Shown: positions 53,125-63,018, counted from the stretch's first letter. The stretch: 64,000 bases of DNA from an uncultured Opitutia bacterium (GCA_903877135.1 CAIRCN010000038.1:142902-206901); one strand, 5' to 3'. The notes: generated by a model from the letters alone, not told the origin. Made by a program: numbers and translations.

Positions 53125-54891
53125 CTATTTTTGAAACCGCCGGGCGAGTTCGCCGTGGTTCAGTTCGATGTAGGTGGGCCGACCGCCGGGGCTCGTAAGC
53201 GGATGGCGCGTGGCAAAGAGCTGGCCGACCAGCGCGCTCAGCTCAGCCTCGCCGCCGGTTTCGCGCAACCGCACTGCCTTGGCGGCGGCCAGCCGGGCGA
53301 GTTCCTCGCGGGCCACGTCGGGGTCCTTGCCCTGCAGCCGGCCGTCGCGCAGCGCCCCGAGCAAGTCGCGCAAGAACGGTTCGGCATCCGCCGGCTCCAT
53401 CCAGGCGGGCACGGCTTCCACGCGGAAAAAATTCCGCCCAAACTCGGCGACCTCGAAACCATGGGCATTGAGAAATGCCAGGCGGTCAAAGAGCAGCACG
53501 CTCGCGATCGGGTCCAACTCCAGCGGCAGCGGCAGCAGCAGGCGCTGGCACGGCACGGCACCGGCGCGAAACTGCTCCTGCAGCCGCTCAAACCACACCC
53601 GCTCATGCGCCGCCCGCCGGTCAAGCAATACCAAGCCCGCCGCCGTCTCAAACAGCGCGTAGTTGCCGTGGGCGAGCCCGACAAAACGCCAGTCGGGATT
53701 TTCGTTTTTCGATTCCCGATTTTCGATTGGCGCGGGCGCGGCAGACCGCGGCCTGGGCATGTTATCCAGGACGCGTCGCTCGGGTTGTGCATGGCTCAAA
53801 TCAGGAGCCGGCAAAACGGGGGCAAACGGAGCCGCCGCTTTGCCCACAGATAGAGTCACGGTCACATCGCTCGCCAATTTCCGGTTTCCCGCCTCCGCGG
53901 AGCCGATCTCGCGCAACCGTTCCAAGACCGCGCGAATCACGAACCCCCGCACCGCGGTCTCGCTGCGAAAGCGCACCTCGCGCTTAGCCGGGTGCACGTT
54001 CACATCGACCGCCGCCGGATCGCACTCGAAAAACACGAATGCCAACGGGTAGCGCCCCTTCGGCAGCGACTCGTGGTAACTCTCGATCAGCGCGTAGTTC
54101 AGCGTCCGGCTGTCGACCGGGCGCGCGTTCACGAAGACGATCATCTCGTGCCGCGTGCCCCGCCCCACCCCGGGCCGGCCAATGAGGCCGCTCAACCGCA
54201 TGCCCGTCTCCATCGCTTCGAGTGGCACGAGTTCCGCCGCCGTCTGCCGGCCGAAAATCTCCGCGATCCGCTCCGCCAAGGTCGAACACTCTGGCGAACG
54301 GAAGACCACGCGCCCGTCCTCAATCAGCGTAAACGCCGTCCGCGGGCAGGCCAGCGCGTAGAGCCGCACGCACTGCACGATGTGCGCGGCCTCGGTCTGG
54401 TCGGTCTTGAGAAATTTTCGCCGCGCCGGGACCGAGTTGAACAGATGTGTCACCTCGATGCGTGTCCCAACCGGCCGCCCGCAGTCGCGCACGTGGATAA
54501 ATTTGCCACCGTTGACGAGGATCTCGGTGCCGACATCGCCCGCCGCCTCCCGAGTCTGCAATTCGAAGCGCGCCACGCTCGCGATCGATGGCAGCGCCTC
54601 GCCGCGGAAACCGTAGCTCGCGAGCCGGTCGAGGTCGGCGGCCTCGGCGATCTTGCTCGTGGCGTGGCGCTCGAGCGCCAACAGCGCGTCGTCGCGCGAA
54701 AGCCCGCAGCCGTTGTCCTCGACGCGCATGAGCGAGCGCCCACCGTGGCGAAACTCCACCTCGATCCGCGTGGCGCCGGCGTCGAGGGAATTCTCGACCA
54801 ACTCCTTCACGACGGCCGCGGGGCGCTCGATCACCTCGCCCGCGGCGATCTGGTTGGCGACCCGGTCGGGAAGGATGCGGACCTTGGCCAT
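53125..54891 (-). CDS. mutL: DNA mismatch repair protein MutL without endonuclease motifs
   Basis: MutL couples mismatch recognition by MutS to strand removal. The 588-residue protein has the GHKL ATPase N-terminus ([44 protein letters not shown]), [20 protein letters not shown] and the [11 protein letters not shown] motif. A linker of about 60 residues contains the A-rich repeat. In the C-terminal domain the endonuclease motif DQHAxxExxxxE reads [12 protein letters not shown] (from Asp424) and CPHGRP reads SPGGRP (567-572). The metal-binding residues are therefore missing, as in MutL of MutH-type bacteria. No mutS or mutH is in the window. Confidence 0.92.
   Translation of the reverse strand: MAKVRILPDRVANQIAAGEVIERPAAVVKELVENSLDAGATRIEVEFRHGGRSLMRVEDNGCGLSRDDALLALERHATSKIAEAADLDRLASYGFRGEALPSIASVARFELQTREAAGDVGTEILVNGGKFIHVRDCGRPVGTRIEVTHLFNSVPARRKFLKTDQTEAAHIVQCVRLYALACPRTAFTLIEDGRVVFRSPECSTLAERIAEIFGRQTAAELVPLEAMETGMRLSGLIGRPGVGRGTRHEMIVFVNARPVDSRTLNYALIESYHESLPKGRYPLAFVFFECDPAAVDVNVHPAKREVRFRSETAVRGFVIRAVLERLREIGSAEAGNRKLASDVTVTLSVGKAAAPFAPVLPAPDLSHAQPERRVLDNMPRPRSAAPAPIENRESKNENPDWRFVGLAHGNYALFETAAGLVLLDRRAAHERVWFERLQEQFRAGAVPCQRLLLPLPLELDPIASVLLFDRLAFLNAHGFEVAEFGRNFFRVEAVPAWMEPADAEPFLRDLLGALRDGRLQGKDPDVAREELARLAAAKAVRLRETGGEAELSALVGQLFATRHPLTSPGGRPTYIELNHGELARRFQK
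53696..53729 (-). repeat. A-rich dispersed repeat, copy in the mutL linker
   Basis: A 34-base A-rich stretch on the minus strand encodes [10 protein letters not shown] in the MutL linker. It matches the E1-linker copy at most positions and gives a similar peptide (IESRESKIQN). The surrounding gene is GC-rich. Confidence 0.6.
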
Positions 54892-54906
54892 GCGGGGTGC
54901 GCGGCG

Positions 54907-56307
54907 TCAGGCCAGCCGCTTTTTCCAGCGCCTGAACTGCCGCGTGACCGGGACCGTGCCCGGCATGCCGGTGCCCTTGCGATTTGCGAGCGACCGCTTG
55001 AGGTCGAAAACCTCGAGCCAGTGCAGGCCGAACCCCGGATGCACCTTCTGCACCTCCTCGGTGGGCAATTGGTCGAGTGCCATGGAATTTTTCTCCGCGA
55101 GCCGCACGAGGGCGCCCACCGCGTGATGCGCCTCGCGAAACGGCACGCCCTTGAGCACGAGATAGTCGGCCAGATCTGTCGCCAACAGCGCCGGGTCGCG
55201 CACCGCGGCGGCGCATCGATCGCGATTGAATGTCATCCCCGCCACCATGCCCGCGAGCACATCGGCGCACATCGCGGTCTGGTCAAAACTGTCGAACACC
55301 GGCGGCTTGTCCTCCTGCAGGTCGCGGTTGTAGGTCAGCGGCAAGCCCTTGGTGAGCGTGAGCAGCGTGTGCAGGTTACCCTGCAGGCGCGCCGATTTGC
55401 CGCGCAGCAACTCGCATGCATCCGGGTTCTTCTTTTGCGGCATCAACGACGAGCCGGTGCAGAACGCATCCGGCAGCTCGGCGAACTTGAACTCCGCGCT
55501 GCTCCACAAAATCAGGTCCTCGGCTATGCGCGAAAGGTGGACGCCAAACAACGCGCACGCGCCGGCAAATTCGATGAACAGGTCGCGGTCAGCGACGGCG
55601 TCCATCGAGTTCTGCGTGACCTGCGGGCGGCCCCGCGCATCGACAAAGCCCAGCGCCTTGGCCGTGAACTCGCGGTCGATCCGCAGTGTCGTGCCGGCGA
55701 GGGCGCCGGCACCGAGCGGGCACCAGTTGGCATGCTCGGCGACCTCGGCAAAACGCGCCTGGTCGCGGTCGAGCATTTCGAGCCACGCGAAAAGATGGTG
55801 CGCGAGCAACACCGGCTGCGCCCGCTGCAGATGCGTGTAGCCGGGGATCAGCACGTCGCGGTTCGCCCCCGCCACGGCGAGCAGGGCGCGCTCGGCGCCG
55901 AGGAGTTTTTCTCCGAGGACGGCGCAGGCGTGCTTGAACCAGAGCCGCATGTCGGTCGCGACCTGGTCGTTGCGGCTGCGGGCCGTGTGGAGCTTGGCGG
56001 CCGCCGGCACACGCTGAGTCAGCGCCTGCTCGATGTTCATGTGCACGTCCTCGAGTTTCGTATCCCAGGCGAATTTGTCCGCTGCAATATCGGCGAGGAT
56101 CGCGTCTAGCCCCGCGTGGATGGCGTCGCGCTCCTTCGCTGAGATGAGGCCGACGTGCGCGAGCATGGCCGAGTGGGCCTTGCTCCCGGCGATGTCGAAC
56201 GGCGCGAGGCGGCGGTCGAACGAGACGGACTCGCTGAACTGCAGCATCAACTCGGCGGGACCGGTGGTGAACCGACCGCCCCAGGTGGCGTGGGAAGGCT
56301 TGGCCAT
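54907..56307 (-). CDS. argH: Argininosuccinate lyase
   Basis: ArgH splits argininosuccinate into arginine and fumarate, the last step of arginine synthesis. The 466-residue protein has [70 protein letters not shown] and the superfamily signature [24 protein letters not shown] and [12 protein letters not shown] also fit. It lies 15 bases upstream of mutL on the same strand and may be co-transcribed with it. Its start is divergent from the gene at 56442. Confidence 0.97.
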   Translation of the reverse strand: MAKPSHATWGGRFTTGPAELMLQFSESVSFDRRLAPFDIAGSKAHSAMLAHVGLISAKERDAIHAGLDAILADIAADKFAWDTKLEDVHMNIEQALTQRVPAAAKLHTARSRNDQVATDMRLWFKHACAVLGEKLLGAERALLAVAGANRDVLIPGYTHLQRAQPVLLAHHLFAWLEMLDRDQARFAEVAEHANWCPLGAGALAGTTLRIDREFTAKALGFVDARGRPQVTQNSMDAVADRDLFIEFAGACALFGVHLSRIAEDLILWSSAEFKFAELPDAFCTGSSLMPQKKNPDACELLRGKSARLQGNLHTLLTLTKGLPLTYNRDLQEDKPPVFDSFDQTAMCADVLAGMVAGMTFNRDRCAAAVRDPALLATDLADYLVLKGVPFREAHHAVGALVRLAEKNSMALDQLPTEEVQKVHPGFGLHWLEVFDLKRSLANRKGTGMPGTVPVTRQFRRWKKRLA

Positions 56308-56441
56308 AACGAGGAAGGAGCAGACGCGCCGCCGACCCGCCGCGCAACGCGAATTTCACACGGTCTCTCGCAATCCCCGCCGCCGCTACCGCGGCGCATC
56401 CCACCTCTTGACGCGCCCGGTCCGCCCCGCAGAGTGCACCC

Positions 56442-56891
56442 ATGCTCCGCCAGTGGTTCCTCGTTCTCCTTGCGCTCGCCGTTGGCGGAGGGGCGGCGGC
56501 GCAGGACGCCTTGCTCCGCCGCTACGACCGGGTGGAGATCGCGCCGACGAAAACCTCAGTCTACGTCGCCAACGTTACAATGACCATATCGGCATTCACC
56601 CGCAAAGCCGGTATTTACGAGGCAACGTATGCGGCCGAGGTGTTTCCCTTTTTTTTCTACAACGAGCAGGGTCGGCTGTTTATCGAGGTGTCTGACGACG
56701 CCCTGCGCCGGCTCGCGCGCGGCGAGCCACTCGATTTCACCGGCCACGGGGTGAACACCAGCGGCAAGACCCGGCACATCGACGGCCGTGCAGTGCCGTT
56801 GGATGCCACCAAAGGCACAATCAAGGTCCGCGTTTTCATCACGAAGCGGATACAGCTCGTCTTCAACACGACCTACCGGTTCGGGAACTAG
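56442..56891 (+). CDS. Small exported protein, unknown function
   Basis: The 149-residue protein has a signal peptide (FLVLLALAVGGGAAA-QD) and a beta-rich mature part (TKTSVYVANVTMTISAFTRK, YEATYAAEVFPFFFYNEQG) followed by KTRHIDGRAVPLDATKGTIKV and a C-terminal QLVFNTTYRFGN. It has no lipobox and no enzyme motif. I did not recognise the family; the composition and signal support a real periplasmic protein. It is divergent from argH and converges on the URO-D-like gene. Confidence 0.65.
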   Translation: MLRQWFLVLLALAVGGGAAAQDALLRRYDRVEIAPTKTSVYVANVTMTISAFTRKAGIYEATYAAEVFPFFFYNEQGRLFIEVSDDALRRLARGEPLDFTGHGVNTSGKTRHIDGRAVPLDATKGTIKVRVFITKRIQLVFNTTYRFGN

Positions 56892-56932
56892 CGTTTGGTT
56901 TACTCATCCAAACCAGCTTCTGTCGGTGCCGG

Positions 56933-58051
56933 TCACATGCCCATTCGTTCCCAACCCTTCTGGCTCGGATCGCGCGGCGGCAGACCGAGGATCTCGCGAC
57001 CGAGATCGACGTAATACCTGTAGTTCTCCAGCGATGTGCCGTTGGGAATCTGATGATCCAGGCCAAACACGCAGCCACCCTCTCGCATCAGAGGTTGCAA
57101 CTTGTATTCGAGTTCTCGGCGGATCGCTGCCTTGTCGCGCCGCAGGACATGCTTGTCGATGCCGCCGAGCATCATCAACTGCCGCCCATACTGACGCCGC
57201 ACCTCGACCATGTCCATGCCGGCGGCCGGCTCCATCGGGTAAATGCAGTTGATCCCGCAGTCCAACAGCGCCGGAATCACGGCGTTAATGTTGCCGTCGG
57301 TGTCCATCTGGAAAATCTTCGCCCCCTGCGCGGCCAGCGGTTCCCAGATCGCCCGGTAATACGGTCGGAAATGCTCTGTAATCTGCGTCGGACCCACGAG
57401 CGGCCCGGACTTACCGGCGAAATCCTCGTGGACTGACAACTGGTCGATCGTCAACTGCTCGCAGATTGGCTCCAGCACGCGCTGCGTCGTGTCCAAGAGG
57501 GTCGCGAGGATGTCTGCCATCAACTCCGGTTGCTCATAGTAAGCGAGGCACGCCACCTCCTCGCCCATGAGGTCGCGCGGCATATCGAACGCCCCCGGCA
57601 TATAGGCGCGGATGAGCGCGCCCTCCTCCCGCGCCCGGCGCGCCGCCGCGACCTCGTCCCAGTTGATCCGATCGGGCGTGAACTCGTAAAACGACTTCAC
57701 GCGCAACCAGTCGTCCATCGTCTGCACGGGAAAATCCATCGGCAGCGCGTGCGTGGCGGTCTTCTTCAACAATAGCAGCGTGCGCCCCAGAAAGTCCCGC
57801 TGCACCCGCCTCTCCTCCGTCTCCTCCAGCGTCACCGGGGCCGCGCCTCGCGGCAGCGGATGCCCGCCAAAATCGACGATCGTCACATAATCCCAGTCGA
57901 ACGCCGTCAGGTTGATCTCGTCATCGGTGGCGCCCTGCGCCCGCCACTCGTCCTCCAGTCCGATCAGCGGACCGAATAGTTCGACAAACATCGGCCTGGG
58001 TGCCGGTCCGAAGGTCATGAGATCGAGGTACTGTTCACGGTGGAAACGCAT
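56933..58051 (-). CDS. Uroporphyrinogen decarboxylase (URO-D) superfamily protein
   Basis: The 372-residue protein opens MRFHREQYLDLMTFG and has PMFVELFGPLIGLEDEW, TATHALPMDFPVQTMDDWL, AYYEQPELMADILATLLDTT, LSVHEDFAGKSGPLVGP, IFQMDTDGNINAVIPALLDCGINCIYP and EPAAGMDMVEVRRQYG. This is the MtaA/URO-D fold, where such segments bind methylated corrinoid or porphyrin-like ligands. True HemE catalytic motifs at the N-terminus are not present, so it is probably a methyltransferase-like paralogue. The ATG at 58051 was chosen; a longer frame upstream looks non-coding. No corrinoid protein is adjacent. Confidence 0.85.
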   Translation of the reverse strand: MRFHREQYLDLMTFGPAPRPMFVELFGPLIGLEDEWRAQGATDDEINLTAFDWDYVTIVDFGGHPLPRGAAPVTLEETEERRVQRDFLGRTLLLLKKTATHALPMDFPVQTMDDWLRVKSFYEFTPDRINWDEVAAARRAREEGALIRAYMPGAFDMPRDLMGEEVACLAYYEQPELMADILATLLDTTQRVLEPICEQLTIDQLSVHEDFAGKSGPLVGPTQITEHFRPYYRAIWEPLAAQGAKIFQMDTDGNINAVIPALLDCGINCIYPMEPAAGMDMVEVRRQYGRQLMMLGGIDKHVLRRDKAAIRRELEYKLQPLMREGGCVFGLDHQIPNGTSLENYRYYVDLGREILGLPPRDPSQKGWERMGM

Positions 58052-58736
58052 GGGAGAAATCAAACGTGGCTGAAAGGATCGCTCGATCGTCCGCGTCGTA
58101 GGTATGCACACGATGCAGTCCGCCCCGCGCGATCGCCGGGGCTCCGCCAGAAAGGTGCACACTAATTCGGGCCCGCAGATTTGAATCAATCCATAAATTA
58201 CCCGAGCATCGGTGCCAAGGACGCACAGACTCGCATCGAAATCTCCTCCGCGCCTCACGCCACATTCCTCCTGAGCGCAATCCTGCGTCGCTGGCAGGAC
58301 CGGCATGAAAGTCATTTGAATCGCCTCAGCGGATCCCGGTTCATCGCGCAGTTTTTGGCCCGATCTTACTGGGGCCACATAGGCGCCACTTCGTGGGTTT
58401 TCTAGCCCTGCTTTTTTGGTGAACTGCGAAACTACTTGTCACGACGTTTGCGCAAATCGTAATACCCGCCACTCGTCTCCAAACGATCCAGGTTCTTTCC
58501 CGCCCGATGAAACACCAACGGTGGTGCCAGTTTCGAGTGCTTTAGCGCCTTGTGGTCATCGCTGAGCAGATTCCAGACAAGAATCGAAGCGAAACCCAGC
58601 GACGGCGAAACGCTTGACGCAGTGCACGCAACACGCAACGCATCCCAAGCCATAGGGCGGAGCCCGCCTCTAGCCCAGTCAATAAATCAGAAACTCGAGG
58701 CCCTAGCTTGAAACCCGGCCCTGCAATCGGCCTCAC
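58052..58736. other. Intergenic region with possible gene remnants
   Basis: About 685 bases lack a convincing gene. A minus-strand frame at 58432-58653 encodes 73 residues ending AGKNLDRLETSGGYYDLRKRRDK, a protein-like stretch that may be a remnant of a larger gene. A plus-strand frame at 58181-58405 lacks recognisable features. No promoter, terminator or tRNA was seen. Confidence 0.35.
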
Positions 58737-59579
58737 TCACGGTGCCGTCGTGTCGGTAAAACCGGCGGGCAACTCGAACAGCGCGGCCGGCAGCTTCTCG
58801 GCTTTAATGGCGACCATCTCCATCGTCATTTTCGCTTCGGGAGTGGTGGCTTCGAGCTTCAGGGGCACGCCGTCCAACTGGCTCAGGAAATCGGGGCCGC
58901 TGTCCCGACCGGCGCGCAGTTGGTTGAACTGCCGCGGATCAAGCCCCTTGATCTCCTTCGTGACCCAGATCGAGTAGGCGGTGTTGTCCCCTTCGCCCGA
59001 GGACTCGACCTGCCAGCGCGTGCAGTTGTAGCTCAAAATCCGCACGGTCTCGCCAGTGCGGGCGATGCGGTAGGCATGCGCCTCTGAGGTGGGAAGCTGT
59101 GTCTCTTGCGGGAGGCGGCGGTAGGTTTTCGCGGCGCGGTCGATTTGGTAGCTGACGTGCTGGTCTTCGAGTGAAAGTGTTTCGCCGGGGAACATGCCGC
59201 CCTCGACGGTCACGAGCGTGCGCTGGCCCCGAGCTTTCAGAGTGAAGCCGGTAGGAAACATGTTGGCGGTCGGTCCACCGACTGGCGCCGCCGCGGGAGC
59301 TTTGAGCGCGGACATCTGCTGTTCAAGCATAGTGCGCATCTGCGGGTTTTGCTTCATCATCTCCTGCATTTCGGGGCTCTGGAGCGCGGCCTGAGCCTCC
59401 TTCATCTGCGCCTGTATTTCCGGCGAAGCGAGCTGCGCTTGGGCAGCCTGAATTTGTGACCGCACGGCTGTGTCGGATATTTCGGCCCGCATTTTCCAGA
59501 CTACGGTGCCTTCAAATTCCTGAGCAGTGAGACCGGCAGCGAGCAGTCCGGCGACAAGGAGAGCGGCGATGTTTTTCAT
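58737..59579 (-). CDS. DUF4412-type exported protein
   Basis: The 280-residue protein has a signal peptide (IAALLVAGLLAAGLTA-QE). A Gln/Ala-rich helical stretch (QIQAAQAQLASPEIQAQM, then ALQSPEMQEMMKQ) runs to about residue 100. A beta-rich C-terminal domain follows: VSYQIDRAAKTYRRLP, AYRIARTGETVRILSYNCTRW, YSIWVTKEIKGLDP and FELPAGFTDTTAP. The last blocks resemble DUF4412 proteins of the envelope (function unknown). Start chosen at the ATG of the signal peptide. It follows the aminotransferase gene on the same strand by 76 bases. Confidence 0.72.
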   Translation of the reverse strand: MKNIAALLVAGLLAAGLTAQEFEGTVVWKMRAEISDTAVRSQIQAAQAQLASPEIQAQMKEAQAALQSPEMQEMMKQNPQMRTMLEQQMSALKAPAAAPVGGPTANMFPTGFTLKARGQRTLVTVEGGMFPGETLSLEDQHVSYQIDRAAKTYRRLPQETQLPTSEAHAYRIARTGETVRILSYNCTRWQVESSGEGDNTAYSIWVTKEIKGLDPRQFNQLRAGRDSGPDFLSQLDGVPLKLEATTPEAKMTMEMVAIKAEKLPAALFELPAGFTDTTAP

Positions 59580-59655
59580 GGGAAAGGCGAAGCCAAGGCA
59601 GCTTCCCATTCGCGGAAGGCTCCTCAAGCATTTTCAGGCCTTCGACGCTTGGACC

Positions 59656-60837
59656 TCAGCAGGGTTGCGCCTCTACGAAGCGCTCGATCCGGTCGCAGGC
59701 TTCGATGAGCTGCTCGTAGCTCGTGGCGAAGCAAGCGCGGACGTGGCCGGTGCCGTTTTCGCCAAAAGCCGTGCCGGGCACGACGGCGACCTTCTCCTTT
59801 TCGAGTAGGCCGACGGCGAACTGTTTCTCAGTGAGCCCGCTGGCCGTCACGTCGGGGAAAGCGTAGAACGAGCCGCGCGGCGAGTGGCATTTGAGGCCAA
59901 TCTCGTTAAAGCGGCGCACGACGAGGTCGCGGCGGCGGTGATATTGCTCGCGCATTTTCAGGACACCGTCCCAGCCGCGGGTGAGCGCCTCGAGGGCCGC
60001 CTCCTGCGCGATGATCGAGGCACACATCATCGAGTATTGATGCACCTTCATCATGGCGTCGATGAGCGCGGCTGGGCCGCAGGCGTAACCGATGCGCCAG
60101 CCGGTCATCGCGAAGGCTTTCGAAAAACCGTGCAGAAAGATCGTGCGCTCCGCCATCCCCGGCAGGCTCGCGATGCTGGTATGCACGCCCTCGAAGGTGA
60201 GTTCGGAATAGATCTCGTCGCTCAGCACCAGCAGGTCCTTCTCGCGGCAAAACGCGGCGATCTTTTCCAACTGCTCGCGGCTGCAGGTGCCGCCGGTGGG
60301 GTTGCACGGCAGGTTGAGCATGAGGATTTTCGCGCCCGGCTGCCAGGCGGCGCGCAGGGCCTCGGCGGTAAGCGCGAAGTTGTCCTTCGCGAAGGTCGGC
60401 ACGGCGATCCCCTGCCCGTGCACCAGCGCGATGCTCGGGTGATAGGAGACGTAGCACGGCTGGTGGTAGAGCACCTTGTCGCCCGGGTTGCAGAACGCCC
60501 TGAAGGCCAGGTCCAGCGCCTCGCTCACGCCGACCGTTACGATGATCTCGTCCTCGGGCCGGTAGCTCACGCCGAAGTGCTCGGCGACGTAGGTCTCGAT
60601 TGCGCGGCGCAACTCGATTAGGCCGAGGTTCGACGTGTAGTAGGTCTTGCCGCGCTCCAGCGCGAAGATCGCCGCCTCGCGGATGTGCCAGGGCGTGACG
60701 AAGTCCGGCTCGCCGACGCCGAGAGAGATGACGTCCTGGCCCTTCATCTTGGCCACCAACTCGAAGAAGTCGCGGATGCCGCTCTTGGGCAGCGTGGCCA
60801 CATGGCCCGCTACCCAGCGTTTCGGGTCGTCGCTCAT
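59656..60837 (-). CDS. Class I/II PLP-dependent aminotransferase
   Basis: The 393-residue protein (from the ATG at 60837) has VISLGVGEPDFVTPWHIREAA, YTSNLGLIELRRAIETY, VTVGVSEALDLAFRAF, LNLPCNPTGGTCSREQLEKI, LSDEIYSELTFEG and the PLP-lysine motif HGFSKAFAMTGWRIG, then a C-terminal GTGHVRACFATS. It looks like an aspartate or aromatic aminotransferase of the fold-type I family; the substrate is unknown. It follows the Lrp-type regulator by 14 bases on the same strand, so that regulator probably controls it. Confidence 0.92.
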   Translation of the reverse strand: MSDDPKRWVAGHVATLPKSGIRDFFELVAKMKGQDVISLGVGEPDFVTPWHIREAAIFALERGKTYYTSNLGLIELRRAIETYVAEHFGVSYRPEDEIIVTVGVSEALDLAFRAFCNPGDKVLYHQPCYVSYHPSIALVHGQGIAVPTFAKDNFALTAEALRAAWQPGAKILMLNLPCNPTGGTCSREQLEKIAAFCREKDLLVLSDEIYSELTFEGVHTSIASLPGMAERTIFLHGFSKAFAMTGWRIGYACGPAALIDAMMKVHQYSMMCASIIAQEAALEALTRGWDGVLKMREQYHRRRDLVVRRFNEIGLKCHSPRGSFYAFPDVTASGLTEKQFAVGLLEKEKVAVVPGTAFGENGTGHVRACFATSYEQLIEACDRIERFVEAQPC

Positions 60838-60851
60838 GGGAAAACTTCCTG

Positions 60852-61340
60852 TCAGGGCGCGACGTTGAGACGCGCGCTCGGCGCTTCGCCGTGATCGAGG
60901 AGAAAGCCCTGATCCTTGTAGCAGCGGAGCATGAAGTGCGTCGAGGTGGAGAGCACGCCCTCGATGGTCGAGAGTTTTTCCGAGACGAACCCGGCCACTT
61001 TCTGCAGCGAAGTGCCTTTCACAAAAACCAGTAGATCGTAACCGCCCGACATCAGGTAGCACGACTCGACCTCGTCGAAACGGCTGATCCGCTCAGCGAG
61101 TCGGTTGAAGCCGCCCCCGCGCTCCGGCGTGATTTTGACCTCGATCACCGCGCGCACCGCGGCGGCGGCGGCGGCCTCGTGCGAAAGATCGAGCACCGGG
61201 CGCCAGCCGAGGAAAATCCTGTCTTTTTTCAGCTGTTCCAGGTGCTGTTGCACTTCGGATTCGGCGATGCCCGCGACTTGCGCCATCTGGCCGGTCGTGA
61301 GGCTGCCGCCGTCGATGAGGAGCTTGAGCACTGGGTTCAT
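60852..61340 (-). CDS. Lrp/AsnC-family transcriptional regulator
   Basis: The 162-residue protein has an N-terminal winged helix (LTTGQMAQVAGIAESEVQQHLEQLKKD). A C-terminal RAM/AsnC ligand domain follows (AVRAVIEVKITPERG, FDEVESCYLMSGGYDLLVFVKG, LSTIEGVLSTSTHFML). Lrp-type proteins sense amino acids. The gene is upstream of the aminotransferase in the same direction with a 14-base gap, so they form one transcription unit. Length and order of domains are normal. Confidence 0.9.
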   Translation of the reverse strand: MNPVLKLLIDGGSLTTGQMAQVAGIAESEVQQHLEQLKKDRIFLGWRPVLDLSHEAAAAAAVRAVIEVKITPERGGGFNRLAERISRFDEVESCYLMSGGYDLLVFVKGTSLQKVAGFVSEKLSTIEGVLSTSTHFMLRCYKDQGFLLDHGEAPSARLNVAP

Positions 61341-61368
61341 GATGGTTTACCTATGAGTTGACTCATCC

Positions 61369-61397
61369 GTGACATGGGTGTGACATGCCGTGACATG
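61369..61397 (+). repeat. Three GTGACATG repeats at the recombinase start
   Basis: GTGACATG occurs at 61369, 61380 and 61390, spaced 11 and 10 bases (about one helix turn), directly over the start of the recombinase frame. The layout suggests an arm-type binding site or operator for the recombinase, or an att-proximal remnant. Confidence 0.55.
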
Positions 61398-62294
61398 AAA
61401 CGCGAATGGCCATATGTTTACGTAGCAAAGAACGGCAAAGGGTCCGTTTCCAAGTGGTGGTGTGACACAGGGGAGAAGGTGAAGCCGAGGAAGCGGATGT
61501 CTTTCGCATCGAAGGTTGATGCTCAAGCCCAAGCCGATACTTGGCGAGCCGAATTTGACGACGGGGGGAAGCTCGCGTTCTTCACCAACGACGAACGGCT
61601 GGACGCGGCCAATGCTCTGAAGCAGTACCGCGATGCCAAGGTGAACGACACCCTGAGTGCGGCCGTCCATTACTATCTGGAACGACGCTATCCGCTGGGT
61701 GGCGACGTGAAGCTGGCGATGGCCGTGGAAGAATTCATCAAGGAAAAGGAACAGAATACTAAGGTATCGCAATTTTACCTCTGGAGCCTCAACCGCCTAC
61801 GGCGACTCTCCGAGAATGAGAAACTCGCCGAACGCAGGCTATCCACCCTCACCGCGCGAGAAATCCTCGACCACATATACACCTCCACCAGTAAAAAGGA
61901 TAAAACAAAACGGTGGGGCGCCGAGACTCAGCGTCAGCATTTCCGGTACTACAAAATGTTTTTTGGCTGGTGCGTGGAAAACAAGTTCATGATGGAGAAC
62001 CCACTGGCCAGAAAGAACGTCACCGCACCCGAAGGGAAATCTGGCGAACCGCTCGTCCTGTACCTCGACACGACCCAGAAGCTCATGGGACATGCGTCCG
62101 TCGGCTCACGGAAAGACGGTCTGGAACGATTTTCAGAACACGACACCCGATGGGATCACGGAAGAGTTGATGGTACTTTCCCGACCCGACCTGACCTATC
62201 GGGCATATCACTTTTTGATGTCCTTCCCCGCTGCGGAGCGGGCTCAATGGGAAGCCAACCTCGATGGTGTGCTGACGGAGTTTGGTGGACATGA
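61395..62294 (+). pseudogene. Tyrosine recombinase (phage integrase) remnant without catalytic core
   Basis: From the ATG at 61395 the product has a leading arm region (YVYVAKNGKGSVSKWW) and a SAM-like core-binding domain (AVEEFIKEKEQNTKVSQFYL, LSTLTAREILDHIY, then QRQHFRYYKMFFGWCVENKF and NPLARK). Right after PEGKSGEPLVL the sequence jumps to YLDTTQKLMGHASV, which looks like the late LGH part of the catalytic domain. About 100 residues with the Arg and other catalytic positions are missing. The frame then drifts into non-homologous codons. An internal deletion is the simplest reading. It is probably a decayed integrase marking an island edge. Confidence 0.62.
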
Positions 62295-62313
62295 ACGACG
62301 CGGCGTACCGTAG
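62092..62313 (+). CDS. Unknown fragment overlapping the recombinase tail
   Basis: A 73-residue frame encodes GITEELMVLSRPDLTYRAYHF and FLMSFPAAERAQWEANL, which read like real protein rather than chance codons. It may be the distal part of a different gene joined by rearrangement. No family was recognised and the true start is unclear. Confidence 0.3.
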   Translation: MRPSAHGKTVWNDFQNTTPDGITEELMVLSRPDLTYRAYHFLMSFPAAERAQWEANLDGVLTEFGGHERRGVP

Positions 62314-63018
62314 GTGTGCAGGCGAAATGGGAATCACAGCGCCAGCACTCATTGGGCTTTAGATGGAAATGGAAAAACGTCGGGTGCATTCTTTAGCCTG
62401 CACCACGTGCCCATTGCCGGGAACGAGAACTGGAATTCGCTCATACGGAGACGGCTTGGCAGTGATCGCTCCCGACGGACCAATCACACATCAAGTTGGT
62501 AACGGCCCAAATGTACTGGTGGTTGAATCAAATCTCCATGCGCATTCACGACTTCCGCAGGTGGAAGCGGCGCTTCTCAAGTCCTTCTGGGTTCCTAATG
62601 CAGAATGTTACTGCGGACCGCCAATGCCGCTTTGCCAGGGCGTTCACGGACGCTGACGCCGCAGACGGCATCACCGACCGCTCACGTCGTCCGATCCGGC
62701 AGACGTTGACCATTCCACTACGGCACCCCGAGCCGCTCCTCCGTTGCAGGTAAACGACTGCCAATACCGACGCTCGCTTCGCTCGTATTTTTTTAGCGGT
62801 TACTGCCAGCCGGTTGCCCAATTGTAGGCCTATTCAAGGTCGTATTCCTGCGGAATCTCCACCACGTCCATACCCTACGTTTCCCCCTCGTTGGACTGCG
62901 TCCCGCCTCGGCACTCCGGAAGGACTTTGACTAACGGCCTGAGGGCGAACCGCCAATCGGCGCAACGAGCGATAAGGTCCAATAAGGACACACACCTGAA
63001 ACGACGAGCGGTTCAAAC
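62314..63018. other. Low-information region of the island remnant
   Basis: About 700 bases hold only short frames without recognisable domains (62363-62656 and 62496-62753 on the plus strand). A CGCTCGCTTCGCTCG stretch followed by a T-run near 62770-62793 is not a self-complementary terminator. No tRNA, promoter or repeat could be supported. Confidence 0.35.

Noticed and set aside
53992..56109. A 705-residue frame antisense to mutL and argH
   Set aside because: It crosses two genuine genes on the opposite strand and has no start or domain of its own.
62640..62735. A tRNA-like stretch on the minus strand
   Set aside because: It has a D-arm-like piece (GTGGAATGGTCAACG) but no 5-bp anticodon stem with a 7-base loop and no TTCGAA-type T-loop.
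62770..62800. Intrinsic terminator at a CGCTCG-rich stretch with a T-run
   Set aside because: The CGCTCG units are direct repeats and do not pair into a stem.
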